From positions 124,001 through 188,000 of the forward strand of contig JAFXPK010000003.1 of NCBI GenBank assembly GCA_017527905.1: a stretch of DNA of 64,000 bases, in the 5' to 3' direction. Position 1 is the stretch's first letter; every line of letters begins with the position of its first letter. The notes beneath the pieces are model-generated. The model was given only the letters and a program-made list of their open reading frames with translations. It searched no databases and had not been told where the DNA came from. This document shows positions 1 through 7,737 of the stretch, piece after piece. The DNA comes from Paludibacteraceae bacterium. GTDB taxonomy: Bacteria; Bacteroidota; Bacteroidia; Bacteroidales; Paludibacteraceae. Position numbers and translations under genes: made by a program.

Positions 1-1
1 T

Positions 2-70
2 TTGCGGGATGGTAAAGTGGAAAGTGTAATCAATAAATGCGAAGAATATGAAGAAGGAAATGTCTTATAA
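2..70 (+). CDS. xseA: Exodeoxyribonuclease VII large subunit, C-terminal end (partial)
   Basis: An open frame enters from the left edge and stops at 68-70, giving about 22 residues that begin LRDGKVESVI. A short G-K-V/I-E-S tail is typical of the XseA C-terminus. The frame overlaps the start of xseB by 23 bases, as is common for this gene pair. The identification rests mainly on the xseB neighbour, since so little of the protein is visible. XseA would be the catalytic subunit of the nuclease that degrades single-stranded DNA to oligonucleotides. Confidence 0.6.
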   Translation: MRDGKVESVINKCEEYEEGNVL

Positions 71-236
71 AGCGGCCATGACCGAGCTGAAGGAAATATT
101 GGACTTGCTAGAGAGCGGACAGGCGGACATGGATGAGTTGACCAAGAAGGCCAAACGCGCGAAGGAGCTGTTGCAGATCTGCAAGGACAAACTTTACCGT
201 ACTTCGGAGGAGGTGGAGAGCCTTATCGAGAAGTGA
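48..236 (+). CDS. xseB: Exodeoxyribonuclease VII small subunit
   Basis: This 62-residue protein has the XseB signature: a short helical hairpin with SYKAAMTELKEILDLLES near the start and an acidic/basic coiled-coil half ending EEVESLIEK. XseB subunits pack around XseA to form exonuclease VII, a cytoplasmic enzyme acting on single-stranded DNA in repair. The length is normal for the family. Two starts are possible, at 48 and at 60 (MSYKAAM). The second fits the family alignment better and still overlaps xseA, so the first four residues are uncertain. No clear terminator follows within 200 bases. Confidence 0.9.
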   Translation: MKKEMSYKAAMTELKEILDLLESGQADMDELTKKAKRAKELLQICKDKLYRTSEEVESLIEK

Positions 237-378
237 GCCCGCATTTCTCGGATTGCCCCATCCCGCCTGGCTGCCCAGCGTATATGAATGGGTATCGAAT
301 AGACTTGCTTTATTGTCCAAATGAAATATATTTTTGGAAATAAAACATTTTCCATGCCTGTTATTGGAAATATATGGA

Positions 379-386
379 TATATTTG
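379..386 (+). promoter_or_regulatory. Candidate -7 box TATATTTG ahead of the secreted coiled-coil gene
   Basis: TATATTTG matches the Bacteroidota -7 consensus TAnnTTTG and lies about 48 bases before the ATG at 434. No good -33 TTTG is seen at the expected spacing. A 7-bp inverted repeat, TTGGAAA (365-371) and TTTCCAA, flanks the box and could be a regulator site. Confidence 0.5.
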
Positions 387-433
387 CGCTTTCCAATTTG
401 TTAGTGTTGCTTATTACTTAAAATATTACAATT

Positions 434-1549
434 ATGAACTTTAAAAGATTTTCAGGGGCAATCTTGTTGTGCTCTAGTTTTTTCGTGATCAATGCTCAAG
501 ATCTCGGCAGTCAAATCTTCGATGCGGACGTGACGATTAATGGTTACACATTGATGAATAATGGAGGGATTGTGAATGGATCTCTTGCTGTTTATACGGG
601 TTATGTGGGTGATACGCCCGATACGGAACAGCACATTCAACTATCTGGAAATGAGACGAGTTATGGAGGTATCATACCTGCGATAGCCTCTTTGTCGAAG
701 TTTGGGACGCTGATGCCCTTGAATCTCCATTCCAAGGATTTTAATTTCATAGGTGGACCGATTCGCGTTGACAGCACACTGACTGTGAAGGGCGAATGTT
801 CCCTGCAAAATACGTTGACCGTATTCCCTATAGTTGGCGCGCCGTACAATGTGAAGATTTCTGCGGACGACATGACCCCAACCATAAGTTTCGGGGGGAA
901 AGATAGACAGTTCATCGGCGGAAAATTCAAAGCCTCTTCGTTCTCCTTCGTCGGAGGCCCTGTGGATTTCGACACGACAGTAACCGTGCAAGGAACCTGT
1001 AAAGTGCTCGATGAGTTGTTTGTGTGTCCGAACATCGAAGCCCCATTGGGTGTTAGCATCATGTCAGGGGATAATTACACTCCGACAATAGTGTTCCAGG
1101 GCCCGAAAAACGGTATCGAAAGAGGAAGTATCAAGGCCTCTACGCTTTCCATCGACGGTAATGTGGGAATAGGCACGAGTGAGATCGCTGCGGATGTGAA
1201 ATTGCAGGTCGCTGGCAAGATTCTGTGCAAGGGTGACATCGAGGTGGCTAGCATCGACGCAAGCGATATTAAGACCAATGACATCACCGTTAAGATGAAT
1301 GATGTGGCCGACTATGTCTTTGAGGAGGGCTATGATCTGAAGAACTTGTCGGAGGTGGAGGCTTATGTCAATGCGAACAAGCATCTGCCTGGTATTCCTT
1401 CGGCTGCGGAGATAGAGAAGGATGGCGTCAGCCTCTCTAAGATGACCAACCTGTTGCTGGAGAAGGTTGAGGAGCTGACTTTGCATATGATCCAACTGGA
1501 GAAGGAGAACAAGGCGTTGAAGGCTGAGGTGCAGAGTTTGAAGAAATAA
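434..1549 (+). CDS. Secreted coiled-coil protein with tail-fibre-like repeats
   Basis: The 371-residue product starts with a signal peptide (hydrophobic run to about residue 21, ending FVINAQ). The middle holds at least two related beta segments of about 65-70 residues, each with a core like F-x-F-(I/V)-G-G-P followed by (S/T)-T-(L/V)-T-V-(K/Q)-G. The phrase NVGIGTSEIAADVKLQVAGK near residue 238 and the later ANKHLPGIPSAAEI-KDGVSL region are typical of Bacteroidota surface proteins that resemble phage tail fibre or endosialidase-chaperone segments. The last 35 residues form a leucine-zipper-like coiled coil. There is no T9SS signal. It is probably exported and trimeric, role unknown. The C25 peptidase gene follows 19 bases later, so the two are probably co-transcribed. 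Confidence 0.7.
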   Translation: MNFKRFSGAILLCSSFFVINAQDLGSQIFDADVTINGYTLMNNGGIVNGSLAVYTGYVGDTPDTEQHIQLSGNETSYGGIIPAIASLSKFGTLMPLNLHSKDFNFIGGPIRVDSTLTVKGECSLQNTLTVFPIVGAPYNVKISADDMTPTISFGGKDRQFIGGKFKASSFSFVGGPVDFDTTVTVQGTCKVLDELFVCPNIEAPLGVSIMSGDNYTPTIVFQGPKNGIERGSIKASTLSIDGNVGIGTSEIAADVKLQVAGKILCKGDIEVASIDASDIKTNDITVKMNDVADYVFEEGYDLKNLSEVEAYVNANKHLPGIPSAAEIEKDGVSLSKMTNLLLEKVEELTLHMIQLEKENKALKAEVQSLKK

Positions 1550-1568
1550 CCATAGCATTTATTGTATC

Positions 1569-3653
1569 ATGAAACAAATAGTCCTTTTATTGTTACTTTC
1601 TTTGTCTATGTCCGTCGCCGCCTCTGCGGGTGAACCGGGCATGAAAGGGCGTGAAAGTAATCCGAGCGATTATGGGCTTTCTATGGTTCGCCCTGCACCT
1701 GCGGATGGGGGCACAAGAAGCAAAAATAATTATCTGATCATTACCACGGATAAATATAACACGGCTGTCTCGAGATTTGTTAGATGGAAGACGATTCAGG
1801 GTTTTAATTGCATCGTTTTGACGAAACCGTCGTGGGCGGATTGTGATGAGGTCCTTTCCTATGTGAGTGAAGCACATGTTTTGCTTAATCCTAAGTATTT
1901 GCTGATCTTCGGAGATGTCGAGGATGTGCCGTCTACTCATTACGCATGTGAATATGCCCAGGAACATCTGGGCGTCCCCTATTTCCTGTCTGATGTGCCA
2001 TACACGACGTTGCATTCGCCGCTGCAGATACTTCGGCCTGACATGATCCACGGAAGAATATCCGTGTCGAATGAGCAAGAGGCGAATGTGGTGGTTGATA
2101 AAATCATCAATTACGAAAGGTATCCCGTTGAGGATGAGGAGTTTTACAATACGTCCACACATTATACGGTTCCTCAGGATGTGATTGACGAAAACGGTGA
2201 CGGCAAACAAGATGATTATTTCCTGCTTAATTCGGAGCTTATCCGTAATTATATGATGGGCTGGGGCAAAACGGTGAATCGGGAGTATATCTATGGCAAT
2301 ACGCTTCCTACGCAATACATGGATTACAGCCTCCAACAGGGATATCTGGTGTCGGAGGATCTTCAGGACCCTAGCGTGTGGCAAGCTACCCGTGAGTCGT
2401 TGGCTGAGGAGATAAACAAGGGCCGCTTTTATGTCATGTATTCCGGACATGGCGGTATTGATGGTTGGCACGATTTTACTGTCGACGATGTCTCTAGGCT
2501 GACGAATGGAAACAAATTGCCTGTCGTGTATAGCGAGACTTGCTTGTCGGGTTCGTTTGGTGCGCCTTCTTGCTTCGCTGAATCCATGTTGAGGAAAGAG
2601 GATGGAGGATGTGTGGGTATCGTGGCCGCGTCGATGACTTCCCACTTTTTGTGGAACGAGGCATTGAACATCGGTATGTTCAACTCAATCTACCCGGCTC
2701 CTGGAATTAGAGCTAAAATCGGGGAATATGACACGCCTCAATGGTTTCTGGACACAAGGAAAATGGACAACGGGGAACCTTGCTACGAAATGGGTAAGGT
2801 GTTGCAGAACGGTAAGTTTAAGATGGTTGAGATGCTTGGCGACACGGCGATAATTGATTCTATAATGATTTATATGTTTCATTATTTTGGAGATCCAAGC
2901 ATGGAGATCTATACGGAAACGCCTGCTTGCCTCGACCCGTCCATCGTGCAGGATGGTTCCACCGTCTCGGTGAGCACGAATGGTGTCGACGGCTGTAAGA
3001 TCGTTTTGAGCAGTTTGTCGGGCGACCATATCCTTGTGGAGGAGAACACTGATTCCGCCAGCTTTACGGATGTGACATTCCCTTATACGGTGTTCATCTC
3101 TAAGCATAACTACAAACCGTACGTGATGCATTCGGTGAATTATCTGCAGGATGAAAACGTCAAATACAACAGGGATATCCTTGCGGATAGTATCATCGCG
3201 GGTAGTGACGTCACTTCCCTCTATGGAGGTGGGGATGTGGTTGTGAACGGTGGTAAACTGACCCTCGTGGCGAAAAACTCCATCCAACTAAAGCCTGGAT
3301 TCAAGACGAATGGTGGCAAACTGTTGGTGCATAAGGGAACGGATTATATTTGCCCGTTCAGTTACGACGAACCGGTTAGTGTGTTCAATGGTTCGCAGAT
3401 GGTTCAGGATCCTGATGATCCGTACTTGACGAAATCCGACGCTTTTGTCTCTGCGGATGGTTCCATTTATGTGGATGGCAACACATTGGTTCTTAAGTTC
3501 ATGGATCCTACTGACGTCGAGGTGTATGACATGTTGGGAAGAGTGGTTTACGCTCGTTCTGGCCTCCGTCAGGGAAGCGTGGATCTGAGCCGTGGCGTCT
3601 ATACGGTGAAGTATGGTGATTCTCTGAAAAAGATTCTGATAACGAAGGAGTGA
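1569..3653 (+). CDS. Gingipain-like C25 family cysteine peptidase with T9SS signal
   Basis: This 694-residue secreted protein has a signal peptide (residues 1-20) and a caspase-like C25 fold. The catalytic pair is visible as H294 in VMYSGHGG and C325 in YSETCLSGSF, the spacing seen in gingipain-type peptidases. About 250 residues of beta-rich sequence follow the catalytic domain. The last 75 residues (VEVYDMLGRVVY... GVYTVKYGDSLKKILITKE) are a type A T9SS sorting domain, so the enzyme is probably moved to the cell surface and may be anchored to A-LPS. Such peptidases cleave host or dietary proteins, or mature other T9SS cargo (PorU is one member). This one lacks evidence for being PorU and is more likely cargo. 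It is the last gene of its unit and is followed by a terminator. Confidence 0.85.
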   Translation: MKQIVLLLLLSLSMSVAASAGEPGMKGRESNPSDYGLSMVRPAPADGGTRSKNNYLIITTDKYNTAVSRFVRWKTIQGFNCIVLTKPSWADCDEVLSYVSEAHVLLNPKYLLIFGDVEDVPSTHYACEYAQEHLGVPYFLSDVPYTTLHSPLQILRPDMIHGRISVSNEQEANVVVDKIINYERYPVEDEEFYNTSTHYTVPQDVIDENGDGKQDDYFLLNSELIRNYMMGWGKTVNREYIYGNTLPTQYMDYSLQQGYLVSEDLQDPSVWQATRESLAEEINKGRFYVMYSGHGGIDGWHDFTVDDVSRLTNGNKLPVVYSETCLSGSFGAPSCFAESMLRKEDGGCVGIVAASMTSHFLWNEALNIGMFNSIYPAPGIRAKIGEYDTPQWFLDTRKMDNGEPCYEMGKVLQNGKFKMVEMLGDTAIIDSIMIYMFHYFGDPSMEIYTETPACLDPSIVQDGSTVSVSTNGVDGCKIVLSSLSGDHILVEENTDSASFTDVTFPYTVFISKHNYKPYVMHSVNYLQDENVKYNRDILADSIIAGSDVTSLYGGGDVVVNGGKLTLVAKNSIQLKPGFKTNGGKLLVHKGTDYICPFSYDEPVSVFNGSQMVQDPDDPYLTKSDAFVSADGSIYVDGNTLVLKFMDPTDVEVYDMLGRVVYARSGLRQGSVDLSRGVYTVKYGDSLKKILITKE

Positions 3654-3680
3654 TAGGTTTATCCTCTTCTGTGGAGCAAG

Positions 3681-3713
3681 GCACCGTCGGAGCAATCCTT
3701 CGGTGCTTTTTTT
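3681..3713 (+). terminator. Rho-independent terminator after the C25 peptidase gene
   Basis: GCACCG (3681-3686) pairs with CGGTGC (3701-3706), with a further short GGA/TCC pairing in the loop. Seven Ts follow directly. It lies 28 bases after the stop codon. Confidence 0.8.
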
Positions 3714-3728
3714 GTGGTGCTTCCTCCC

Positions 3729-4784
3729 TTAGCGTATGATGCTTTCCGCCTCTCCGCTATGTCGCTTTCTGTTCTTCTCCACCACCTCCCTTGACGTGTT
3801 GGCGTAGCAGTAGGCGCAGAAGTGGCTGCACGTGTTGTACATGCCTATGTCTTTGCTCGTCATGCAACCGCAGGCCAGGCGTTGCCCTTTGTCCTTCATC
3901 TTTTCGGGCGACAAGGGCGGACGACTGAAATCCATACCGAACAAAGAATTCTTGTCGGGCAGTTCGCCGTAGTTGAGGTAGTAGAGCAAATCCTTATCGT
4001 CTGCCCAGAGTCGTTTCATCAGTTCACCGTCGATACAGCGGTTATGTTCGATGCCATACTTGTCGAGGTCGATCTGTTCGCCGCAGGTGGCGAGTTGCAG
4101 GTCCCAGCCCTCATCGTGCCAGCGGTCGCGGCATTTAGCGAGACCGTCAGCTATCTCGTTCATCTGTGCTTGGGTGAACTCCGCCTGCTCGATGGTCTCC
4201 TTCGAGAATTGGTTGGTCTCCTTCACGAGGTTGGCCTGCACCTTGCGGTAGCCTAGGATATCGATGAAGCTGAAGACCAGTTTGTCGGTCAGTCCCCGCA
4301 GTTGGTTGCCGAGGTTCCAAACCTTTTTCAGCAGGTCACGCACGGAGAGTTGCGGGGTGACGATGAGCGGGTCGAAACGCCAGATGACCCGTTCCCTGCC
4401 GATCCGTTCAGACAGTTCACGGAAGGTCTCCACCCGTTGTTCCACGCTGGGCACGTTCGGCTCGAAGCCCTCGTTGTCATAGTCGTTGAGGGTGAATTGG
4501 AAGTAGTAGTGGATGCCCCGCTCGTCCAGTTCGTGCAGCAGCGGCAGTATCGGGCGGGGGTTCTTGGTCCAGAACACCACCACCTTGCAGTTCTGGAAGG
4601 AGATGTACATTGGCCTCTGGTTGAACGGGTTGTACCACACGCAGTAGCCCGCCCGCAAACGGTTGATGAACCATTGCGCATAGAATGCCGGCACGTCCGT
4701 CGATCGGCTGGCGGAGATGATGACGGGGGCGGAGGCTTCAACGAGTTCGCCTGATGAGGTGATGATGAGGAGTTTATCGGGCAT
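3729..4784 (-). CDS. DUF1848 family protein with a C-terminal CxxxCxxC cluster motif
   Basis: The start at 4784 gives 351 residues beginning MPDKLLIITSSG. An upstream in-frame Met at 4931 is rejected because the added 49 residues would be coded by the promoter region. The N-terminal part carries the family hallmarks ISASRSTDVPAFYA and WYNPFNQRP, and VVFWTKNP follows. The C-terminus has TCSHFCAYCYAN, a CxxxCxxC motif at C319, C323 and C326, preceded by two more Cys in ACGCM. This motif is what radical SAM enzymes use to bind a 4Fe-4S cluster, although there it sits near the N-terminus. Substrate and reaction are not known to me. The gene stands alone and converges on the terminator of the peptidase gene. 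Confidence 0.8.
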   Translation of the reverse strand: MPDKLLIITSSGELVEASAPVIISASRSTDVPAFYAQWFINRLRAGYCVWYNPFNQRPMYISFQNCKVVVFWTKNPRPILPLLHELDERGIHYYFQFTLNDYDNEGFEPNVPSVEQRVETFRELSERIGRERVIWRFDPLIVTPQLSVRDLLKKVWNLGNQLRGLTDKLVFSFIDILGYRKVQANLVKETNQFSKETIEQAEFTQAQMNEIADGLAKCRDRWHDEGWDLQLATCGEQIDLDKYGIEHNRCIDGELMKRLWADDKDLLYYLNYGELPDKNSLFGMDFSRPPLSPEKMKDKGQRLACGCMTSKDIGMYNTCSHFCAYCYANTSREVVEKNRKRHSGEAESIIR

Positions 4785-4823
4785 GGGGGCTGGTTTTCGG
4801 GCTATTCTTAGGATATTTATATG

Positions 4824-4831
4824 CAAATATA
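4824..4831 (-). promoter_or_regulatory. Candidate -7 box for the DUF1848 gene
   Basis: CAAATATA on the plus strand reads TATATTTG on the minus strand. It lies 40 bases before the chosen start at 4784 and within the extra coding region implied by the longer ORF, which supports the shorter protein. Confidence 0.5.
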
Positions 4832-4906
4832 TTGTTTTTATGGCGAGAAGTACGGTTGTGGGGGAAGAATAAATTACAGTTTTGTTGCGTAAGATTTGGC
4901 AATGAC

Positions 4907-4930
4907 TGTGTAAAGTATTAATTTTACACA
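4907..4930. promoter_or_regulatory. Palindromic operator candidate before the HigA-like gene
   Basis: TGTGTAAA (4907-4914) and TTTACACA (4923-4930) are perfect inverted copies with 8 bases between them. The site lies 47 bases before the HigA-like start and between the two divergent genes. HigA-type antitoxins commonly bind such palindromes in their own promoters, so autoregulation is likely but inferred. Confidence 0.5.
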
Positions 4931-4977
4931 AAATTTTTACGGAGTAATTTCTTCCATAGTTTTTAACTTATTTTTCT

Positions 4978-5262
4978 ATGAATATTATGGAGACAAATAA
5001 ACATACGGAATATGTTCCATTCGCAGCGGTCCATCCTACGGAAATCGTTAAGGATGAGATAAAGGCGAGAGGCATATCGCAGAAGGAGTTGGCCTTCAGA
5101 ATGGGGATGAAGACTTCTGATCTGAGCAGGTTGCTCAAGGGGGAGGACATCACTCCTGCCGTTGCGGCCCAATTGGAGGTGGCGCTTGACATACCTTGCG
5201 ATTTCTGGCTAAACTTGCAGTCTCAGTACGAGATTGATTCGTCAATTATCCTTTCCAAGTAA
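4978..5262 (+). CDS. HigA-like XRE family antitoxin/regulator
   Basis: The 94-residue product matches the HigA/VapI family: VHPTEIVKDEIKARGISQKELAFRMGM is the family's opening helix and helix-turn-helix, followed by SDLSRLLKGEDITPAVAAQLEVAL and DFWLNLQSQYE. It should bind DNA as a dimer, probably at the nearby palindrome. HigA usually follows a HigB RNase toxin gene. No such gene is present here: the upstream neighbour is the divergent DUF1848 gene, so this is either an orphan antitoxin or a plain repressor. Its 3' end overlaps that of the convergent gene at 5242-5790 by 21 bases. A start at 4987 (METNKHTE) is also possible. Confidence 0.85.
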   Translation: MNIMETNKHTEYVPFAAVHPTEIVKDEIKARGISQKELAFRMGMKTSDLSRLLKGEDITPAVAAQLEVALDIPCDFWLNLQSQYEIDSSIILSK

Positions 5263-5790
5263 TACCTCAAATTTATCTTTGATGTGTTTTCGGATCTTTG
5301 AGAGGAAACATGTTCCCTCGTCGATTGTTTCTGCCTTTTCTACTCCTTCCGAAATCTCTCTCAGGGTAATGTCTGATTGTGTGTGGCTGAGAATGCTCAA
5401 TACCATTCCTGGCCAGTGAACATATAGGTCTGGCGGTCCGTATACCCCACGTTTCTCCATTTCGGATTTGAATGACTCATGGTATATCGATTTGAGAGTC
5501 AAGTGGTTGCCGAGACCCAAGTAAAAAGGCACCCAACCTTCTGGCGCCAAGTGATCAAAAGAGTTGAATATGCAATCCTTCAAGGTCGGTACGACTTTCA
5601 ATAGATGTTTGTACTTCAGCTTTGCATGGAGGTCCGCATAATTGGTGTAATATATTTGGCCATTTATATCAATAATGCATACGCTTCCACCATCTCCACA
5701 TGCTCCTGCTTTAGCATACGAAAATGCTACAATATCAAGGTTGCAATACTTCTTGTAATTCGCTTCTTCAATTTTGATGATCTGTAACAT
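5242..5790 (-). CDS. Hypothetical protein, 182 residues
   Basis: I do not recognise this family. The product is soluble, with no signal peptide or membrane segment. It has a Gly/Cys-rich stretch (AGACGDGGSVCIID) near residue 30, then alternating aromatic and charged segments with LAPEGWVPFYLGLGNH around residue 83. The C-terminus is basic (KIRKHIKDKFEVLLGKDN). The frame is intact and preceded by an AT-rich region. Its 3' end overlaps the HigA-like gene in a tail-to-tail arrangement, so the two transcripts would be antisense over about 20 bases. It sits in an accessory region, and a toxin or immunity role is possible but unsupported. Confidence 0.65.
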   Translation of the reverse strand: MLQIIKIEEANYKKYCNLDIVAFSYAKAGACGDGGSVCIIDINGQIYYTNYADLHAKLKYKHLLKVVPTLKDCIFNSFDHLAPEGWVPFYLGLGNHLTLKSIYHESFKSEMEKRGVYGPPDLYVHWPGMVLSILSHTQSDITLREISEGVEKAETIDEGTCFLSKIRKHIKDKFEVLLGKDN

Positions 5791-5905
5791 GGTGGCTTTA
5801 TGTTAGCGGAAAGACATCGTTATAACACAAAAGTAATGGATTTTTTAATATCAAGAATATGCATGCAATTATTCGTAATCATATTCCCCGAATTTAGCCT
5901 CAAGT

Positions 5906-5958
5906 GGGGGACAATTTGTCCCCCTGTTTGCCTATTGGTGTAGGCGGGAAAGCCTACA
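5906..5958. other. Two small hairpins in the gap 5791-6062
   Basis: GGGGGACA (5906-5913) pairs with TGTCCCCC (5917-5924) around a 3-base loop, and TGTAGGC (5939-5945) pairs with GCCTACA (5952-5958). Neither is followed by a T run, so they are weak terminator candidates. The rest of the gap holds the likely promoter region of the hypothetical gene at 5242-5790 and nothing else I can name. Confidence 0.4.
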
Positions 5959-6062
5959 AGATGTAAGCCTATGAAATAAGGGTGATTTTATCATTTTTGA
6001 CAGGCCATTTAGCTTCTTTTGTGGTAAAATATAAATGATTGTATATTAGTTATATATAACTC

Positions 6063-6154
6063 AAACTTTAGATTTTCACCACCCTAAACTTTAGATTTTC
6101 ACCATACAAAACTTTAGATTTTTACTATGTCAAACTTTAGATTTTTACTATATT
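6063..6154 (+). repeat. Four tandem 23-bp repeats upstream of the DUF4143 ATPase gene
   Basis: Units start at 6063, 6086, 6109 and 6132, so the period is exactly 23. The shared core is AAACTTTAGATTTTYACYA. The last unit runs into the -7 box at 6149-6156. This placement suggests binding sites for a regulator, on nearly the same face of the helix, that control the ATPase gene. Confidence 0.85.
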
Positions 6155-6156
6155 TG
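6149..6156 (+). promoter_or_regulatory. Candidate -7 box TATATTTG for the DUF4143 ATPase gene
   Basis: TATATTTG lies 22 bases before the ATG at 6179 and overlaps the fourth 23-bp repeat. The -33 region is therefore inside the repeat array. Confidence 0.55.
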
Positions 6157-6178
6157 CTTCTGAAATAACAAAAATGCA

Positions 6179-7363
6179 ATGGGTATGTATATAAATAGAA
6201 GTGCTCGTGAGGCTTTGCTGAGACTCGCTTCCCAGTTCCCCATCGTGGGACTAACAGGGCCTCGGCAAAGTGGGAAGTCGACATTGGCAAAGATGACGTT
6301 CCCTCAGAAACAATATGTCACCTTTGATGACAAAAGCCTTCGTGAACTTGCAATGTCAAATCCTAAGGACTTTTTACAGGCGTTCCCTGACGGTGCCATT
6401 ATTGACGAAGCACAGAAGGTGCCCGAAATCTTCGATGCGGTAAAATATTTTGTGGACAACAAAGACATGGAGCCTGGATCATTCATCCTTACAGGTTCCA
6501 GCCAGTTTAAGCTAAAAGAAAACATGTCGGACTCTTTGGCTGGACGGGCTGCCTTTTTGAAATTATTACCGCTCTCGATCGCTGAGGTGAGCTCCACTTC
6601 AGAATCGTTCGAGACTCCTTACGACATGATTCTCAAAGGCTTTTACCCTCCATTGCACGACTCTCGTAGACATTTCATAAAAGAGGATTGGTTCGAAAGC
6701 TATATCGATACATATTTGGATTACGATGTGAAGGATTTAATAAATGCAGGTAATCTTTCTTTGTTCAGGCAGTTTATCCAGATTTGTGCCACCTATAGCG
6801 GTCAAATGGTTTCCATGGAAAGCATCTCTAAAAAATTAGGTCTGTCATCGCCTACGATCAAAAGCTGGCTTTCGATATTGGAGTCATCTTACATTATCCA
6901 CTTCTTGGAACCTGACACAAACAACCTTGGGAAATCAATCGTCAAAACGCCTAAATTATATTTCGTCGATACTGGCTTGCTTTGTCATTTGCTACGCATA
7001 GAAACGGTATCTGATTTGATTCTAAGTCTCAGCAAAGGGGCCATTGTTGAAACATTTGCCGTGTCCGAGTTGCTGAAAACAAGGCTGAACAAGGCGAAAA
7101 AGGCTAACCTGACTTATTTCCGGGACAGCAAGGGATTTGAGGTTGACATCATAGCTGACTGGAAACATTCTTTTGCCATCGAAATAAAAAGTTCGAGTGA
7201 TGCGGAAAAGAAATTGTCTGAGAATATCCGTAAATACATTGATCTGCGTTCAGACCCTCAATGCGAGGGAACAGTGTTGTATTTAGGTGATTTGTCTTGC
7301 AAAATAAATGACATAAACTACGTGAGTTGGAAGGACTGGGGTAACTTCTTTGATGCCTTATAA
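6179..7363 (+). CDS. DUF4143 family P-loop ATPase
   Basis: The 394-residue product begins with an AAA_14-type ATPase domain: Walker A GPRQSGKST at about residues 27-35, the Walker B-like DGAIIDEAQKVPE near residue 71, and the sensor-like FILTGSSQF. The C-terminal half is the DUF4143 domain, with KLYFVDTGLLCHLL and the PD-(D/E)xK-like stretch KGFEVDIIADW...FAIEIKSS, common in this family. These cytoplasmic ATPases are abundant in Bacteroidota and archaea; their role is not settled, though nuclease-related or defence functions have been proposed. The gene stands alone behind a four-copy repeat array and its own promoter. A start at 6185 (MYINRSA) is equally plausible. Confidence 0.85.
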   Translation: MGMYINRSAREALLRLASQFPIVGLTGPRQSGKSTLAKMTFPQKQYVTFDDKSLRELAMSNPKDFLQAFPDGAIIDEAQKVPEIFDAVKYFVDNKDMEPGSFILTGSSQFKLKENMSDSLAGRAAFLKLLPLSIAEVSSTSESFETPYDMILKGFYPPLHDSRRHFIKEDWFESYIDTYLDYDVKDLINAGNLSLFRQFIQICATYSGQMVSMESISKKLGLSSPTIKSWLSILESSYIIHFLEPDTNNLGKSIVKTPKLYFVDTGLLCHLLRIETVSDLILSLSKGAIVETFAVSELLKTRLNKAKKANLTYFRDSKGFEVDIIADWKHSFAIEIKSSSDAEKKLSENIRKYIDLRSDPQCEGTVLYLGDLSCKINDINYVSWKDWGNFFDAL

Positions 7364-7383
7364 CTTCAAGCAATAGGAGCCTA

Positions 7384-7461
7384 TCAACTTGCCTTGCCGC
7401 ATAGGGAACAGTACATCTGCATGCCTCGTGCGTGAGGTAGCCCGTTGCCGTTTCTTCGGAC
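7384..7461 (-). pseudogene. Relic of a pyridoxamine phosphate oxidase-like gene
   Basis: On the minus strand the bases read NGNGLPHARGMQMYCSLCG. This matches NDNGQPHVRGILMYKA from the intact PPOX-family gene at 25357-25785, and the DNA is similar too. The open stretch is only about 25 codons, with neither a start nor the rest of the domain. Confidence 0.5.
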
Positions 7462-7710
7462 GAAACCTATTCCCGAGAAAACAAGCTAGAGAAAGAGGCG
7501 AACAGATTCGCCGAAGACATTCTCATTCCAAGGGAGACATGGAGCAAGTTGATGTCCGCAGGCACCAAGAGCCTGTCGAACCAGTCTATCCTAAAGCGCC
7601 TCGCGCAGTTATCGTCAGACTACCATCTCAACTATCGCATTGTCGTAGAGAGATACCGATACGAATCAAACCATTATGGGATTGGGGTGAAGGCTATTGC
7701 TATTGGGTAG
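7441..7710 (+). pseudogene. Relic of an ImmA/IrrE-like metallopeptidase gene
   Basis: The frame following the TAG at 7438-7440 reads, from 7462, KLEKEANRFAEDILIPRETW and then a helical tail to the stop at 7708-7710. The KEANRFAxxxLIP phrase is the conserved segment just after the catalytic helix of ImmA/IrrE family peptidases. The HExxH zinc motif and all upstream sequence are missing, and no ATG leads the frame. It looks like the 3' third of a gene joined to the PPOX relic near 7460. ImmA/IrrE proteins often partner XRE regulators, one of which lies 2.4 kb upstream. Confidence 0.55.
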
Positions 7711-7737
7711 GCGTGCGTGAAGATCCACTTAGAATCA

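Noticed and set aside
1593..2645. 350-codon minus-strand ORF opposite the C25 peptidase gene
   Set aside because: It lies fully inside a well-supported gene and shows no family features.
4785..4931. N-terminal extension of the DUF1848 protein
   Set aside because: The extra 49 residues are coded by the promoter region with its -7 box, and the family starts at the later Met.
5906..5924. Terminator
   Set aside because: The hairpin is strong but no T run follows on either strand.
6063..6154. CRISPR array
   Set aside because: The 23-bp units are back to back with no unique spacers and overlap a promoter.
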